Source: Nemertoderma westbladi (Eukaryota > Xenacoelomorpha > Nemertodermatida > Nemertodermatidae). Taken from it: a stretch of 64,000 nt of DNA. The notes under the pieces were generated by a model. The model was not told the origin of the DNA, did not search any database, and worked only from the letters and a program-made list of their open reading frames with translations. Made by a program: the position numbers and the translations under genes. Shown here piece by piece: positions 54,531 through 64,000 of this stretch. Each line of letters starts with the position of its first letter. The stretch's first letter is position 1. Location: the NCBI GenBank assembly GCA_032718475.1, contig JAUCBJ010001656.1, positions 1-64,000 on the forward strand, read 5' to 3'.

Positions 54531-55333
54531 GTCAGTTGGGAGTATGACGTCACCTAGTTTGTAAGTCAACTCAGGTTAGTTGGGAGTGTGACGTCACTGA
54601 GTCTGTAAGTCAGCACAGGTCAGTTGTGAGTGTGACGTCACTGAAAACACAGGTCAGTTGTGAGTGTGACGTTGAGTGTGTCCGTGTATGTCAGCACAGG
54701 TCAGTTGTGAGTGTGACGTCACTGATTGTGTCCGTGTATGTCAGCACAGGTCTGTTGGGAGTGTGCGGTCACTGAGTAAGTCAGCACAGGTGAGTTGGGA
54801 GTGTGACGTCACTGAGTGTGTAAGTCAACACAGGTCAGTTGTGAGTGTGACGTCACTGAGTGTGGGAGTGTGACGTCATTGAGTGTGTAAGTCAACATAG
54901 GTCAGTTGTAAGTGTGACGTCACTGAATGTGTAAGTCAACACAGGTCAGTTGTGAGTGTGACGTCACTGAGTGTGTACAGCAACACAGGTCAGTTGGGAG
55001 TGTGACGTCACTGAGTGTGTACAGCAGCACAGGTCAGTTGGGAGTGTGACGTCACTGAGTGTGTAAGTCAACACAGGTCAGTTGTAAGTGTGACGTCACT
55101 GAATGTGTAAGTCAACACAGGTCAGTTGTAAATGTGACATCACTGAATGTGTAAGTCAACACAGGTCAGTTGTAAGTGTAACGTCACTGAATGTGTAAGT
55201 CAACACAGGTCAGTTGTGAGTGTGACGTCACTGAGTGTGTAAGTCAACACAGGTCAGTTGTAAGTGTGACGTCACTGAATGTGTAAGTCAACACAGGTCA
55301 GTTGTGAGTGTGACGTCACTGAGTGTGTAAGTC
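54531..55333 (+). repeat. 44-bp array of donor-like units with CRE palindromes, part 1
   Basis: About 18 copies of gtaagtcaacacaggtcagt plus tgtgagtgtgacgtcactga plus gtgt. Each unit repeats the exon 5 junction ACACAG|GTCAGTTG and contains the palindrome TGACGTCA, the classical CREB/ATF site. Reading through the first donor gives QLGV and then a stop. Confidence 0.92.
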
Positions 55334-57386
55334 CTGGGAGACTTTAATGCAAGTCTGCATCAATCACCTACATCGCCCTGGGTCTATAGCAATAGTGTTA
55401 ACCGAAATTCCGTCCATCATCAGGATTTTCATGGAAACATCATCATCTTCAGGAAACGGGCTCCCTGGACTGACAACAAAATTCAGAAGTGCCGAAATGA
55501 CCTCTACAAGGCGCAGAAAGAGTCCCGACTCAAACAGACTACAGCGGCCAAGAATGCAGTTAAGGCTGCATTAGGTAACTGAACAGGCTGTACTCTGTTA
55601 ATCTACAGGAGCTAATAAACCAACAGGTTGATGCCATCAATGATGCTGACGACAGCAGGCAATCATCCCAGGCATGGAGATCGATCAATCTGCTTACAGG
55701 GCGGAAAAGCCAACCAACCACCAAGGTTAAGGCTGAATCACCAGCCGATCGCCTCAATGGTTGGAAGGCCCACTTTGAAAAGCTCCTCAATAATGACAGG
55801 GTATTGCCTGATAACTTTATAGAAGTAAAAGTGTCTGAGTCTGTACTCCCAGATATTCCCATTGGCGATATCTCCTTTGCAGAAGTGAAGGCTGCTGCAA
55901 AGAGCATTAAGACCAATCGTGCCAGTGGAGTAGATGGTGTTCCCCCTGAGGTCTTTTAAAATACCTGAGTGTTTAAAGCTCATATATCCCATCATAGTAG
56001 ACATGTACCGAACAACAAGAGTCCCACAAGAAATGAAAACAAATAAGCTGGTGCCAGTTCCCAAGAAGGGCAACCTAACACTCTATGGTTCTTTTCGGGG
56101 AATCTCATTGATCTCGATTGCTGCAAAGGTATACAATAGAATTCTATTAAATCGCATCAGGGATCCCATTGAGAGACTGCTCCGTGGAAATCAGAATGGG
56201 TTCCGTAAAGGTCGTGGGACCATGGAGCCCATTTTGGCACTTAGAAGGATAATTGAAGAATTATCAAAAAAGAAAGACAGGCATCTGGCTGTTATCTTTG
56301 TTGACTTCTTCAAGGCCTTTGATTCAGTCTCTCGCTCACGTATGTTCAGCATACTTTCATTATATGGGATTCCTGATGAAATTATTGCAGCAATCAGATC
56401 AGTATACGATGGTTCGACAACATTTGTGTCTACTGTTGACGGTGACACAGAACCATTTGAAGTGTTATGGGGTGTCTTCCAGGGAGACACACTTGCACCA
56501 TTCTTGTTCATAATTGTTGTTGACTATGTTCTACGCATGTCCTTAGATCATCATAATGATGATGGGGTGATGATAACTCCACCTACTGGCTCCAGAAGTC
56601 GAGGAAATCCTGCCAAGTACCTAACTGATCTAGACTTTGCTGATGACTTAGGAGTACTCTCAGAATCACTAGAGGGTGCCCAACGGCTCCTTAGCTCATT
56701 AGAACATGCTGCTTCTAGTGTTGGTCTTTTTATTAAATCCAGAAAGACCAAAATTTTGACAGTTAACTTTGAAAGTCCTCAGCAAGTCTCTGATCGGATG
56801 AGAATAAGCTTTCCAGGATTTGGAAGTCACCGAGAATTAATCGGAAACTTAAGGTCCGATTATTTGGAGAGCAGCAGTAGTTCCAGTACTCCTCTACGGG
56901 AGTCCATGCTGGGCTCTAACTGCTGAGGACACCAAATCTCTGGATGGCACATTCACAAGAATGCTACGCCGGGTTCATTGTGTAAAGTACAATGCACACA
57001 TCTCCAACCAGACACTATATAACATTGGTGTCTCATTGGTTCCCCCAAGCTTTACACTAGATCAAAATCGCCTCCGCTTTGCAAGACATTGCTTTCGCCG
57101 TGAGGACCAGCCAGTGCATAATCTTGTACTTTGGCAGCCTCATGGAGTGAATAAGCATGGTGGACAGCCCATGACTTTCTTGAGACGCATCTTAAAGGAC
57201 ACTGGCCTTGAAGATGCGGATGATCTAGCAAATGTCATGGGTGATAGGGAGTTGTGGCGGTGCAATGTTGTCGATAAGCCGGCACAGCATTCTTAAAAAT
57301 GCAGCTGCAATGCAGCATGCCGATCCTAGTAGTAGTAGTGGTTCTTTTAGCTGTTCAAGTATTTTAGTAGTAGTAGTAGTAGTAGA
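55334..57386 (+). mobile_element. 5'-truncated, decayed RTE-like LINE
   Basis: Inserted inside the 44-bp array, which resumes on the other side. Starts with the end of an APE-type endonuclease (LGDFNASLHQSP), shows a shortened linker with stops, then a reverse transcriptase. The 3' end is a (TAG/AGT)n run (57300-57386), as often seen at RTE-type tails. Clade assignment is from the RT text (SLISIAAKVYNRILLNRI) and is tentative. Confidence 0.8.
55934..56926 (+). pseudogene. Reverse transcriptase of the RTE-like LINE
   Basis: The open frame carries the RT blocks FRGISLISIAAKVYNRIL, NGFRKGRGTMEPILALRRII, motif A VIFVDFFKAFDSVSR, GVFQGDTLAPFLF and the catalytic FADD in LDFADDLGVLSE. The upstream frame (55628-55822) and the downstream frame (56961-57296, FARHCFRREDQPVHNLVLW) belong to the same pol but are out of frame. 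The copy is therefore dead. Confidence 0.85.
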
Positions 57387-57630
57387 GTGTGTAAGTCAAC
57401 ACAGGTCAGTTGTAAGTGTGACGTCACTGAATGTGTAAGTCAACACAGGTCAGTTGTGAGTGTGACGTCACTGAGTGTGTACATCAGCACTGGTCAGTTG
57501 TGAGTGTGACGTCACTGAGTGGTGAGTATGTCTTTGTACAGCAGCACAGGTCAGTTGAGAGTGTGACGTCACTGAGTGTGTACAGCTGCACAGGTAAGTT
57601 GGGAGTGTGACGTCACTGAGTGTATCTACA
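57387..57630 (+). repeat. 44-bp array of donor-like units with CRE palindromes, part 2
   Basis: About five more copies of the array found at 54531-55333, including TGACGTCA in each, on the far side of the LINE. From 57631 to 57787 there is ordinary AT-rich intron ending TTATTTGCAG. Confidence 0.9.
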
Positions 57631-57787
57631 CTATTGTATGTAACCATAGTTGTAAATTTCCCTCTCATTGGCTTTTTGATTGGTTGTGCTGATGGAGAGT
57701 GTATTTATGTTTGCTTTAATTAAGTCAGTTCGAATTATATAAATTGTATCTAAAACTATAAAGGTTATGATGGTTAATTATTTGCAG

Positions 57788-58006
57788 GCGTTCCGAGTGA
57801 GTTTATAGTGAACACAATGAACGCGGATCCGGGAACCCTTGCGGTTACCATCGATGGACCTTCCAAGGTAACTCTGGACTGCGAGGAGATTGAGGAAGGT
57901 TACAAACTCATCTACACACCGATGGCTCCCGGGGAATACACCGTCAACGTTAAATACGCCGGACAGAATCACATTAATGGGAGTCCTTTCTTAGTTTACG
58001 TTACAG
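57788..58006 (+). CDS. Filamin exon 6 of window: most of repeat 23
   Basis: Reads [59 protein letters not shown] and [12 protein letters not shown]. It is very close to human filamin A repeat 23 ([37 protein letters not shown]). Phase 1 at both ends: acceptor TTTGCAG at 57787, donor ACAG|GTTGGT at 58007. Just after the donor, GTTACAG-like strings recur three times in 60 bp, a weak echo of the exon end. Confidence 0.95.
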
Positions 58007-58095
58007 GTTGGTTACACTGCATGTTACAGACGGGTTACAGTATTTTACTGGGGGGTTACAGTGTTGCGTTTGTGGTTCGTCGTATTAACCTCTAG

Positions 58096-59312
58096 AATCC
58101 TGTAATGAGTGGTTGGTTGATAATAAGCTATCCATTCACTACGGTAAGACTGAAAGTATTTTGTTTGGTTCCAAAAGAAATTTAAAGAAGGTAACTAAGT
58201 TTGAAGTCACTAGTAATGGACATAAGATTGAAAATAAAAAGGAAGTTAAATATTTACGCGCCACATTGGATAACTGCTTATCAGGAGAAAGTACAGTGAA
58301 AAATATTTTCTCGAAAGTTAACAGTAGGCTTAGGTTTCTATACAGAAATCAAAATAGTTTGAACACCGACTCCCGCAAGTTACTTTGCTCTTCTTTAATA
58401 CAGTGTCACATGGACTATGCGTGCTCTTCTTGGTATGAAGGCTTAACCAAACAGCTTAAATGTAAATTACAAGTAGCTCAGAATAAAGTAGTACGATTTA
58501 TTAAAGACTACAAACCTAGGCACCACCTAACTCCAGATGACTTTTCTGAATCTGGACTACTTAACTTAGATAGTAGAGTTAAGCAGCTACGCCTTAACCA
58601 TGTGCATAAAGTGTATAATGGTAAATGTCCCAATTACCTAAAACAAAAATTCAACAGAGTATCAGAATCAGAAAAGAAAGTATCAGATTCGAAGGATTTA
58701 CAATTCGGGAGGTAGAAGTTTGAAGCACTAGCTCTGGTACTGTAAGAGTGTGTATCGCGATACACACTCTTACAGTACCAGAGCTAGTGCTTCAAACTTC
58801 TACCTCCCGAATTGTAAATCCTTCGAATCTGATACTTTCTTTTTTAACGGCATTAAAAATTGGAACGCTCTGCCTAATGAAATTAAAAACCTAGATAATC
58901 AACATTCTTTTAAATCTGCAGTTAAATCTCACCTCCGTGTGCAATGTAAAAATAGGTACAATAGTCCTACAGTAAGTTATTAGTTTATTAATTATTTACT
59001 ATTTATACTGTAATTACGTTTTATAATAAATTGTTCTGTACATTACATCTTTATCGTTGAGTCGGGTATTGTCACGCTCTCGGTAAAGTTGTACATGTAC
59101 ATAGTGTAATTACGTTTTATATTGGTTCTAGGTTAGCGTAGTGTAATATTGTATTTGTATCCAAGTAACATAAAGGACCCCCTTGGAAATAAACTGCAAA
59201 GCTTTAGGGGTAATCCTTCTATATGTTATGTTGGACAATACCTTTATACCGGTACATTGTTTGGTGTAGTTGTTATTGTTTTTACATAATGTATAAATCT
59301 ATCTATCTATCT
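58096..59312 (+). mobile_element. CR1/Jockey-like LINE 3' fragment with (ATCT)n tail
   Basis: Begins inside the post-RT part of pol (CNEWLVDNKLSIHYGKTE) and continues through a conserved C-terminal region to a stop near 58981. A 3' UTR follows with GGACCCCCTTGGAAATAA and a TCTATCTATCTATCT end at about 59312. Same strand as filamin, in the intron between exons 6 and 7. An inverted duplication at 58672-58843 interrupts the frame. Confidence 0.8.
58672..58843. repeat. Perfect 172-bp palindrome with no spacer
   Basis: Arms 58672-58757 and 58758-58843 are exact reverse complements of 86 bp meeting at TATCG|CGATA. The right arm fits the expected LINE protein order (HSYSTRASASNFYLP). The left arm is an inverted copy inserted before it. 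Confidence 0.95.
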
Positions 59313-59345
59313 AACCTCTGTAACCATGGTTACTAAACGTTTCAG

Positions 59346-59555
59346 GTCAGAATTTGTCGACTCGGCCCGGCGTAAAGGAGCGGGGTTCAGCGTCGGTGGT
59401 TGTGGAAACCGTTGTCAAGACAACAACATCTACGAATTATGTATCGCATTCGGCGGTGTCTCGAACTGACGCGTCCAAGGTTGTCTGCAGAGGCGCCGCC
59501 TTGCGGCGAGGAATTGTAGGAAAGAATAGCTTCACTGTAAATGCCACAGATGCAG
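59346..59555 (+). CDS. Filamin exon 7 of window: hinge 2 and start of repeat 24
   Basis: Begins with a low-complexity, serine/threonine/valine-rich stretch (SASVVVETVVKTTTSTN) in the place of the filamin hinge 2. It then enters repeat 24 with RTDASKVVCRGAALRRGIVG and KNSFTVNATDAG, matching human ADASKVVAKGLGLSKAYVG and SSFTVDCSKAG. Phase 1 at both ends; donor GCAG|GTAAAG at 59556. In human filamins, hinge 2 is flexible and calpain-sensitive and leads into the dimer-forming repeat. Confidence 0.93.
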
Positions 59556-59605
59556 GTAAAGGAATCCTATTGGTTGTCGCTAGGTAACTATACGTGACGC
59601 CCTTG

Positions 59606-59766
59606 ACAGTTCATACTCCTCGGTTATATATATCGACCTAAAAAAGGCATTTGACACCCTCGACCACTCTATTCTATTACATAATCTCTCGTGCTACGGG
59701 ATTCGGGGTTCTCCCCATTCACTTTCTGCGGACTACCTTTCTGACCGGACCCAGTTTGTTTCAGAT
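59606..59766 (+). mobile_element. Short LINE reverse-transcriptase fragment
   Basis: One frame reads VIYIDLKKAFDTLDHSIL, LHNLSCYGIRGSP and YLSDRTQFVSD. This is RT motif A and the following block of a CR1/Jockey-like LINE. Only about 160 bp is present, inside the intron before the last exon. Confidence 0.75.
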
Positions 59767-59768
59767 GC

Positions 59769-59840
59769 ATGTTTGTAAGTAACGCTCTCTATTGGTTGTA
59801 TGTTTGTAAGTAACGCTCTCTATTGGTTGTTTGTTTGTAG
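59769..59840 (+). repeat. Two degenerate copies of the exon 8 acceptor edge
   Basis: Two tandem ~31-bp units (TGTTTGTAAGTAACGCTCTC then TATTGGTTGT) precede the true edge TGTTTGTAG|GCAACGCAATG CTATTGGTTG. In the copies the acceptor AG is lost (GTAAGT instead of GTAGGC). Confidence 0.85.
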
Positions 59841-60028
59841 GCAACGCAATGCTATTGGTTGGCGTCCACGGACCTACACGCCCCTGTGAGGAAGTGTATT
59901 GGAAACACACAGGCCGGAACACTTACTCGGTCGTCTATGTGGTCCACGAGCGAGGCGAATACTCGATGGTAGTGAAGTGGGGAGACCAACACGTTCCCGG
60001 TAGTCCCTTCCACATAGAAGTACCATAG
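59841..60028 (+). CDS. Filamin last exon: rest of repeat 24 and stop
   Basis: Reads [58 protein letters not shown] then EVP-stop. It is collinear with the human filamin A end (LLVGVHGPRTPCEEILVKH...VVKWGDEHIPGSPYRVVVP). Repeat 24 is the dimerisation repeat of filamins. The stop TAG is at 60026-60028. Across all eight exons the frame is continuous, with no stop or shift, so the gene looks functional here. Confidence 0.96.
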
Positions 60029-60250
60029 AGTTGAGGTCAGTGACCTAGTCTACCAGTCGCTATGGATACGGAAAATGCTAATGAAACTATCGAATGGTTA
60101 CTGAGTGGTTGCAGTTAATTAGTTTCACAATTATTATTATTATATTGTTATATTTGTATTTTATAGAAATTTTGCTTTGCAATTCATTTTATTTTGGTCG
60201 TGTAATGGTTTGTACTCTGTTATATAAATGAATGTTGAATAGTAATTAAA
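60029..60250 (+). other. Probable filamin 3' UTR with ATTAAA signal
   Basis: AT-rich sequence after the stop, with a common variant poly(A) signal ATTAAA at 60245-60250. No AATAAA was seen nearer. The next array starts right after it. Confidence 0.5.
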
Positions 60251-60875
60251 AGGATCTAGGACGTTTCATCCTGGATTTTTCATCCCGGACTTTTCGTCCC
60301 AGACTTTTCGTCCCGGATGTTTCATTGTGGGACGTTTTCGTCCTGTACTTTTGGTTCCGGACTTTTCGTCCTGTACTTTTTGTCCCGGACTTTTCATCCT
60401 GGACTTTTCGTCCCAGACTTTTCGTTCTGGACTTTTCATCCCAGACTTTTCGTCCTGGACTTTTCATCCTGGACTTTTTGTCCCAGACTTTTCATCCCGG
60501 ATGTTTCGTCTCAGACTTTTCGTTCTGGACTTTTTGTCCCGGACGTTTCATTGTGGGACGTTTCGTCGTGTACTTTTGGTTCCGGACTTTTCATCCTGTA
60601 CTTTTTGTCCCGGACTTTTCATCCTGGACTTTTCGTCCCGGAATTTTTGTCCTGGACTTTTCATCCTGGACTTTTCGTCCCAGACTTTTCATCCCGAACT
60701 TTTCTTTCCAGACTTTTCGTCCGACTTTTCATCTTGGACGTATTGTCCCAGACTTTTCGTCCTGGACTTTTCATCCCGGACTTTCCATCCCGGACGTTTC
60801 ATCCTGCGACTTTTCGTCCCGAACACTTCATCCTGGACTTTTCATACTGGACAGTTAGCCCCGGACCGGTATTTG
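60251..60875. repeat. Degenerate ~16-bp minisatellite downstream of filamin
   Basis: About 39 imperfect units of the type TTTTCGTCCCGGAC / TTTTCATCCTGGAC. All three plus frames stay open over most of it, as expected for a short C/T-rich unit without stops. A block near 60318-60370 (TTTCATTGTGGGACGTTT) recurs about 225 bp later, showing a larger duplication. Confidence 0.92.
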
Positions 60876-61894
60876 TAGTTGTAGGTTCCTCCAGTTCTGC
60901 ACGAAACGTCTGTGGATGAAAAATACAGAACAAAAAATGTCCAGGACATATATTGCGAGACTTAAAGTCCGTATCCCGTAATTAACATTACAAAAATAGT
61001 TAATAGTTTAATGTCAGAGTCCGTTAGCCACTAGTGGAATCTCTCATGCTTTAAAAATGGCCAATATTCGTAAAATTGTACAAAACCATGAAAATTGTTA
61101 TGATGAAATGCCAAAGTGGAATGGATTTAAAAGTCGGCTCCTGGGCCCAATATAATATTTCATGTTATTGTCGGATGGTGAGTATCAGCTATTGCCGTGG
61201 CAACCGGTTTTTTAAAATGACCACAATGGATTCTCTGATGGCGACATTTTTAAAGCATAACTGACTCCAGATAATTTGTTGATTTGTAATGACGACTTTG
61301 TTTGTTGCATTTTATGTGTGCCTGTCTAAATCATAACGTGCTGCTAAATTATCATCATAATGTATAAAACTAATTGATTTAGATACCATCGTGTCTATAA
61401 TAGTGCCTGTAAAATATTGTATCTCAAGTCTGCAGTTTGATATATATCATTTAGTTTAGATAATTAATAATCGATTATTTTTAATGATTTTGCTTCTGTA
61501 TATTATTATATTGTTAACTAGATACTCAATATATGGGATAATTAGCTAATTATTAATTTGTTTTTCGTTTGAATTGTAGTTAAATGAGTAACCGTTACCT
61601 CTGGGGAGTATAGATAATCTTACTTTACTTGTTAACAAAATATCCAAGTTTCGAACTGCATTTTTCTATCAAAAATTAAAGCATCGGTAAAATATTAGTA
61701 TCACCAATAACTAACGAATCCTTTATATCTTTATTATTTGAATTATTTCACTATAGAAATAAGCAGCAGCTTGGTCTAGGGGCCAATTTACCAGACTTAC
61801 AATCAGAAGGCCTTGGTTTCCAGATGGGGGTAACACTGTTCGGGAACAGTAGTGCTTTAAATGCTTAAACCTAGGTAAATGGGAACCAAGGTAA
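60876..61894. other. Unassigned AT-rich intergenic sequence
   Basis: About 1 kb with no recognisable gene, element or RNA. Short ORFs such as 61076-61264 have no features. Confidence 0.5.
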
Positions 61895-64000
61895 CTTAGT
61901 GTGGAAGATCAGCCAAGGTAGTGAACAGGCATTCCTTTAGGAAACAGAGTGGAAGGGTTTACTGTGGAAGATCACCCATGGTGGTCTATAGGCATTCCTT
62001 TAGGGAACAGGAAGGAAGAGTTTACTGTGGAAGATCACCCATGGTGGTGATCCGGCATTCCTTTAGAAAACAGAGTGGAAGGGTTTACTGTGGAAGATCA
62101 ACCATGGTGGTGAACAGACATTCCTTTAGGAAACAGAGTGGAAGGGTTTACTGTGGAAGATCACCCATGGTGGTGATCCGGCATTCCTTTAGAAAACAGA
62201 GTGGAAGGGTTTACTGTGGAAGATCAACCATGGTGGTGAACAGACATTCCTTTAGGAAATAGAGTGGAAGGGTTTACTGTGGAAGATCTCCCATGGTGGT
62301 TAACAGGCATTCCTTTAAGAAACAGAGTGGAAGGGTTTACTGTGGAAGATCACCCATGGTGGTGAACAGGCATTCCTTTAGGGAACAGGATGGAAGAGTT
62401 TACTGTGGAAGATCTCCCATGGTGGTTAACAGGCATTCCTTTAGGAAACAGAGTGGAAGGGTTTACTGTGGAAGATCACCCATGGTGGTGAACAGGCATT
62501 CCTTTGAAGATCACCCATGGTGGTGAACAGGCATTCCTTTAGGAAACAGAGTGGAAGGGTTTACTGTGGAAGATCACCCATGGTGGTGAACAGGCATTCC
62601 TCTAGGAAACAGAGTGGAAGGGTTTACTGTGGAAGATCACCCATGGTGGTGAACAGGCATTCCTTTAGGGAACAGAGTGGAAGGGTTTACTGTGGAAGAT
62701 CAACCATGGTGGTGAACAGACATTCCTTTAGGAAACAGAGTGGAAGGGTTTACTGTGGAAGATCTCCCATGGTGGTTAACAGGCATTCCTTTAAGAAACA
62801 GAGTGGAAGGGTTTACTGTGGAAGATCACCCATGGTGGTGAACAGGCATTCCTTTAGGGAACAGGATGGAAGAGTTTACTGTGGAAGATCTCCCATGGTG
62901 GTTAACAGGCATTCCTTTAGGAAACAGAGTGGAAGGGTTTACTGTGGAAGATCACCCATGGTGGTGAACAGGCATTCCTTTGAAGATCACCCATGGTGGT
63001 GAACAGGCATTCCTTTAGGAAACAGAGTGGAAGGGTTTACTGTGGAAGATCACCCATGGTGGTGAACAGGCATTCCTTTAGGAGACATAGTGGAAGGGTT
63101 TATTGTGGAATATCACCCATGGCGGTGAACAGGCATTCCTTTAGGAAACAGAGTGGAAGGGTTTACTGTGGAAGATCACCCATGGTGGTCTACAGGCATT
63201 CCTTTAGGGAACAGGATGGAAGAGTTTACTGTGGAAGATCACCCATGGTGGTTAACAGGCATTCCTTTAGGGAACAGGATGGAAGAGTTTACTGTGGAAG
63301 ATCTCCCATGGTGGTTAACAGGCATTCCTTTAGGAAACAGAGTGGAAGGGTTTACTGTGGAAGATCACCCATGGTGGTGAACAGGCATTCCTTTAGGTGA
63401 AGGTGGAAGGGTTTACTGTGGAAGAAAGATCACCCATGGTGGTGAACAGGCATTCCTTTATGAAACAGAGTGGAAGGGTTTACTGTGGAAGATCACCCGT
63501 GGTGGTGAACAGGCATTCCTTTAGAAAACAGAGTAGAAGGGTTTACTGTGGAAGATCACCCATGGTGGTGAACAGACATTCCTTTATGAAACAGCGTGGA
63601 AGGATTTACTGTGGAAGATCACCCGTGGTGGTGAACAGGCATTCCTTTAGAAAACAGAGTGGAAGGGTTTACTGTGGAAGATCACCCATGGTGGTGAACA
63701 GGCATTCATTTATGAAACAGAGTGGAAGGGTTTACTGTGGAAGATCACCCATGGTGGTGAACAGGCATTCATTTATGAAACAGCGTGGAAGGATTTACTG
63801 TGGAAGATCACCCGTGGTGGTGAACAGGCATTCCTTTAGAAAACAGAGTGGAAGGGTTTACTGTGGAAGATCACCCATGGTGGTGAACAGGCATTCATTT
63901 ATGAAACAGAGTGGAAGGGTTTACTGTGGAAGATCACCCGTGGTGGTGAACAGGCATTCCTTTAGAAAACAGAGTGGAATGGTTTACTGTGGAAGATCAC
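61895..64000. repeat. 63-bp minisatellite running off the window end
   Basis: About 33 copies of ggaagatcacccatggtggt plus gaacaggcattcctttagga plus aacagagtggaagggtttac plus tgt. The unit is 21 codons, so a frame reading MVVNRHSFRKQSGRVYCGRS stays open for long stretches. Stops and partial units (near 62280, 62505, 62985 and 63400) break it at random, and there is no exon signal. A block of about 480 bp (62293-62770 and 62770-63000) is repeated in the array. I treat it as non-coding. Confidence 0.93.

Noticed and set aside
60317-60919. Three overlapping plus-strand ORFs of 177-200 codons after filamin
   Set aside because: They follow the degenerate 16-bp array in all three frames; no exon signals.

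Overview
This is nuclear DNA from a multicellular animal, most likely an invertebrate. The evidence is a host gene with GT-AG introns (filamin), several animal-type retroelement families, and very large amounts of tandem repeat. I cannot name the species or even the phylum from this window. No bacterial or organellar features were seen.

Layout. 1-10943: a higher-order tandem array of five units (1.7-2.8 kb), each built from ~146-bp sub-repeats plus a strong hairpin. 11094-15017: a decayed minus-strand non-LTR retroelement of the early-branching type with a CCHC/endonuclease-like C-terminus; its far end is replaced by a 59-bp minisatellite. 15306-60028: the last eight exons of a filamin gene on the plus strand. 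They correspond to human filamin A Ig-like repeats 19 (second half) to 24 plus hinge 2, and end in the natural stop codon. The introns between these exons hold seven or more tandem arrays totalling more than 18 kb, a 19.2-kb BEL/Pao LTR retrotransposon (24850-44018), and fragments of at least four LINEs. 60251-60875 and 61895-64000: two further minisatellites downstream of the gene.

The eight exons join in one reading frame (phases 0, 0, then all 1) and give a continuous filamin C-terminus: the region that binds integrin tails (repeat 21), the flexible hinge, and the dimerisation repeat (24). In filamins this part clamps actin cross-links to membrane receptors.

The most unusual observation is that many intronic arrays are built from the edges of the filamin exons themselves. 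Copies of the last exon bases plus the 5' splice site, or of the 3' splice site plus the first exon bases, are repeated from twice to about 230 times. A 132-bp exon (22842-22973) has about 52 copies of its own acceptor edge on one side and about 43 copies of its donor edge on the other. Where checked, use of a wrong copy brings an in-frame stop at once. Intron 7 also looks like a fossil of intron formation by tandem duplication.

The BEL/Pao element is young by its LTRs (about 13 substitutions and 4 single-base indels over 2.19 kb). It is exceptional in size and has long LTRs, a tandemly repeated hairpin leader, and a 2574-residue gag-pol frame broken once in integrase. It also has a second 1235-residue ORF that combines a DEDD 3'-5' exonuclease-like domain with three CCHC zinc knuckles. 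An 18-bp palindrome (CCAAACCCGCGGGTTTGG and variants) is scattered through both ORFs in all three frames. The sequence just after the 5' LTR is complementary to a site inside the LTR, which suggests possible self-priming.
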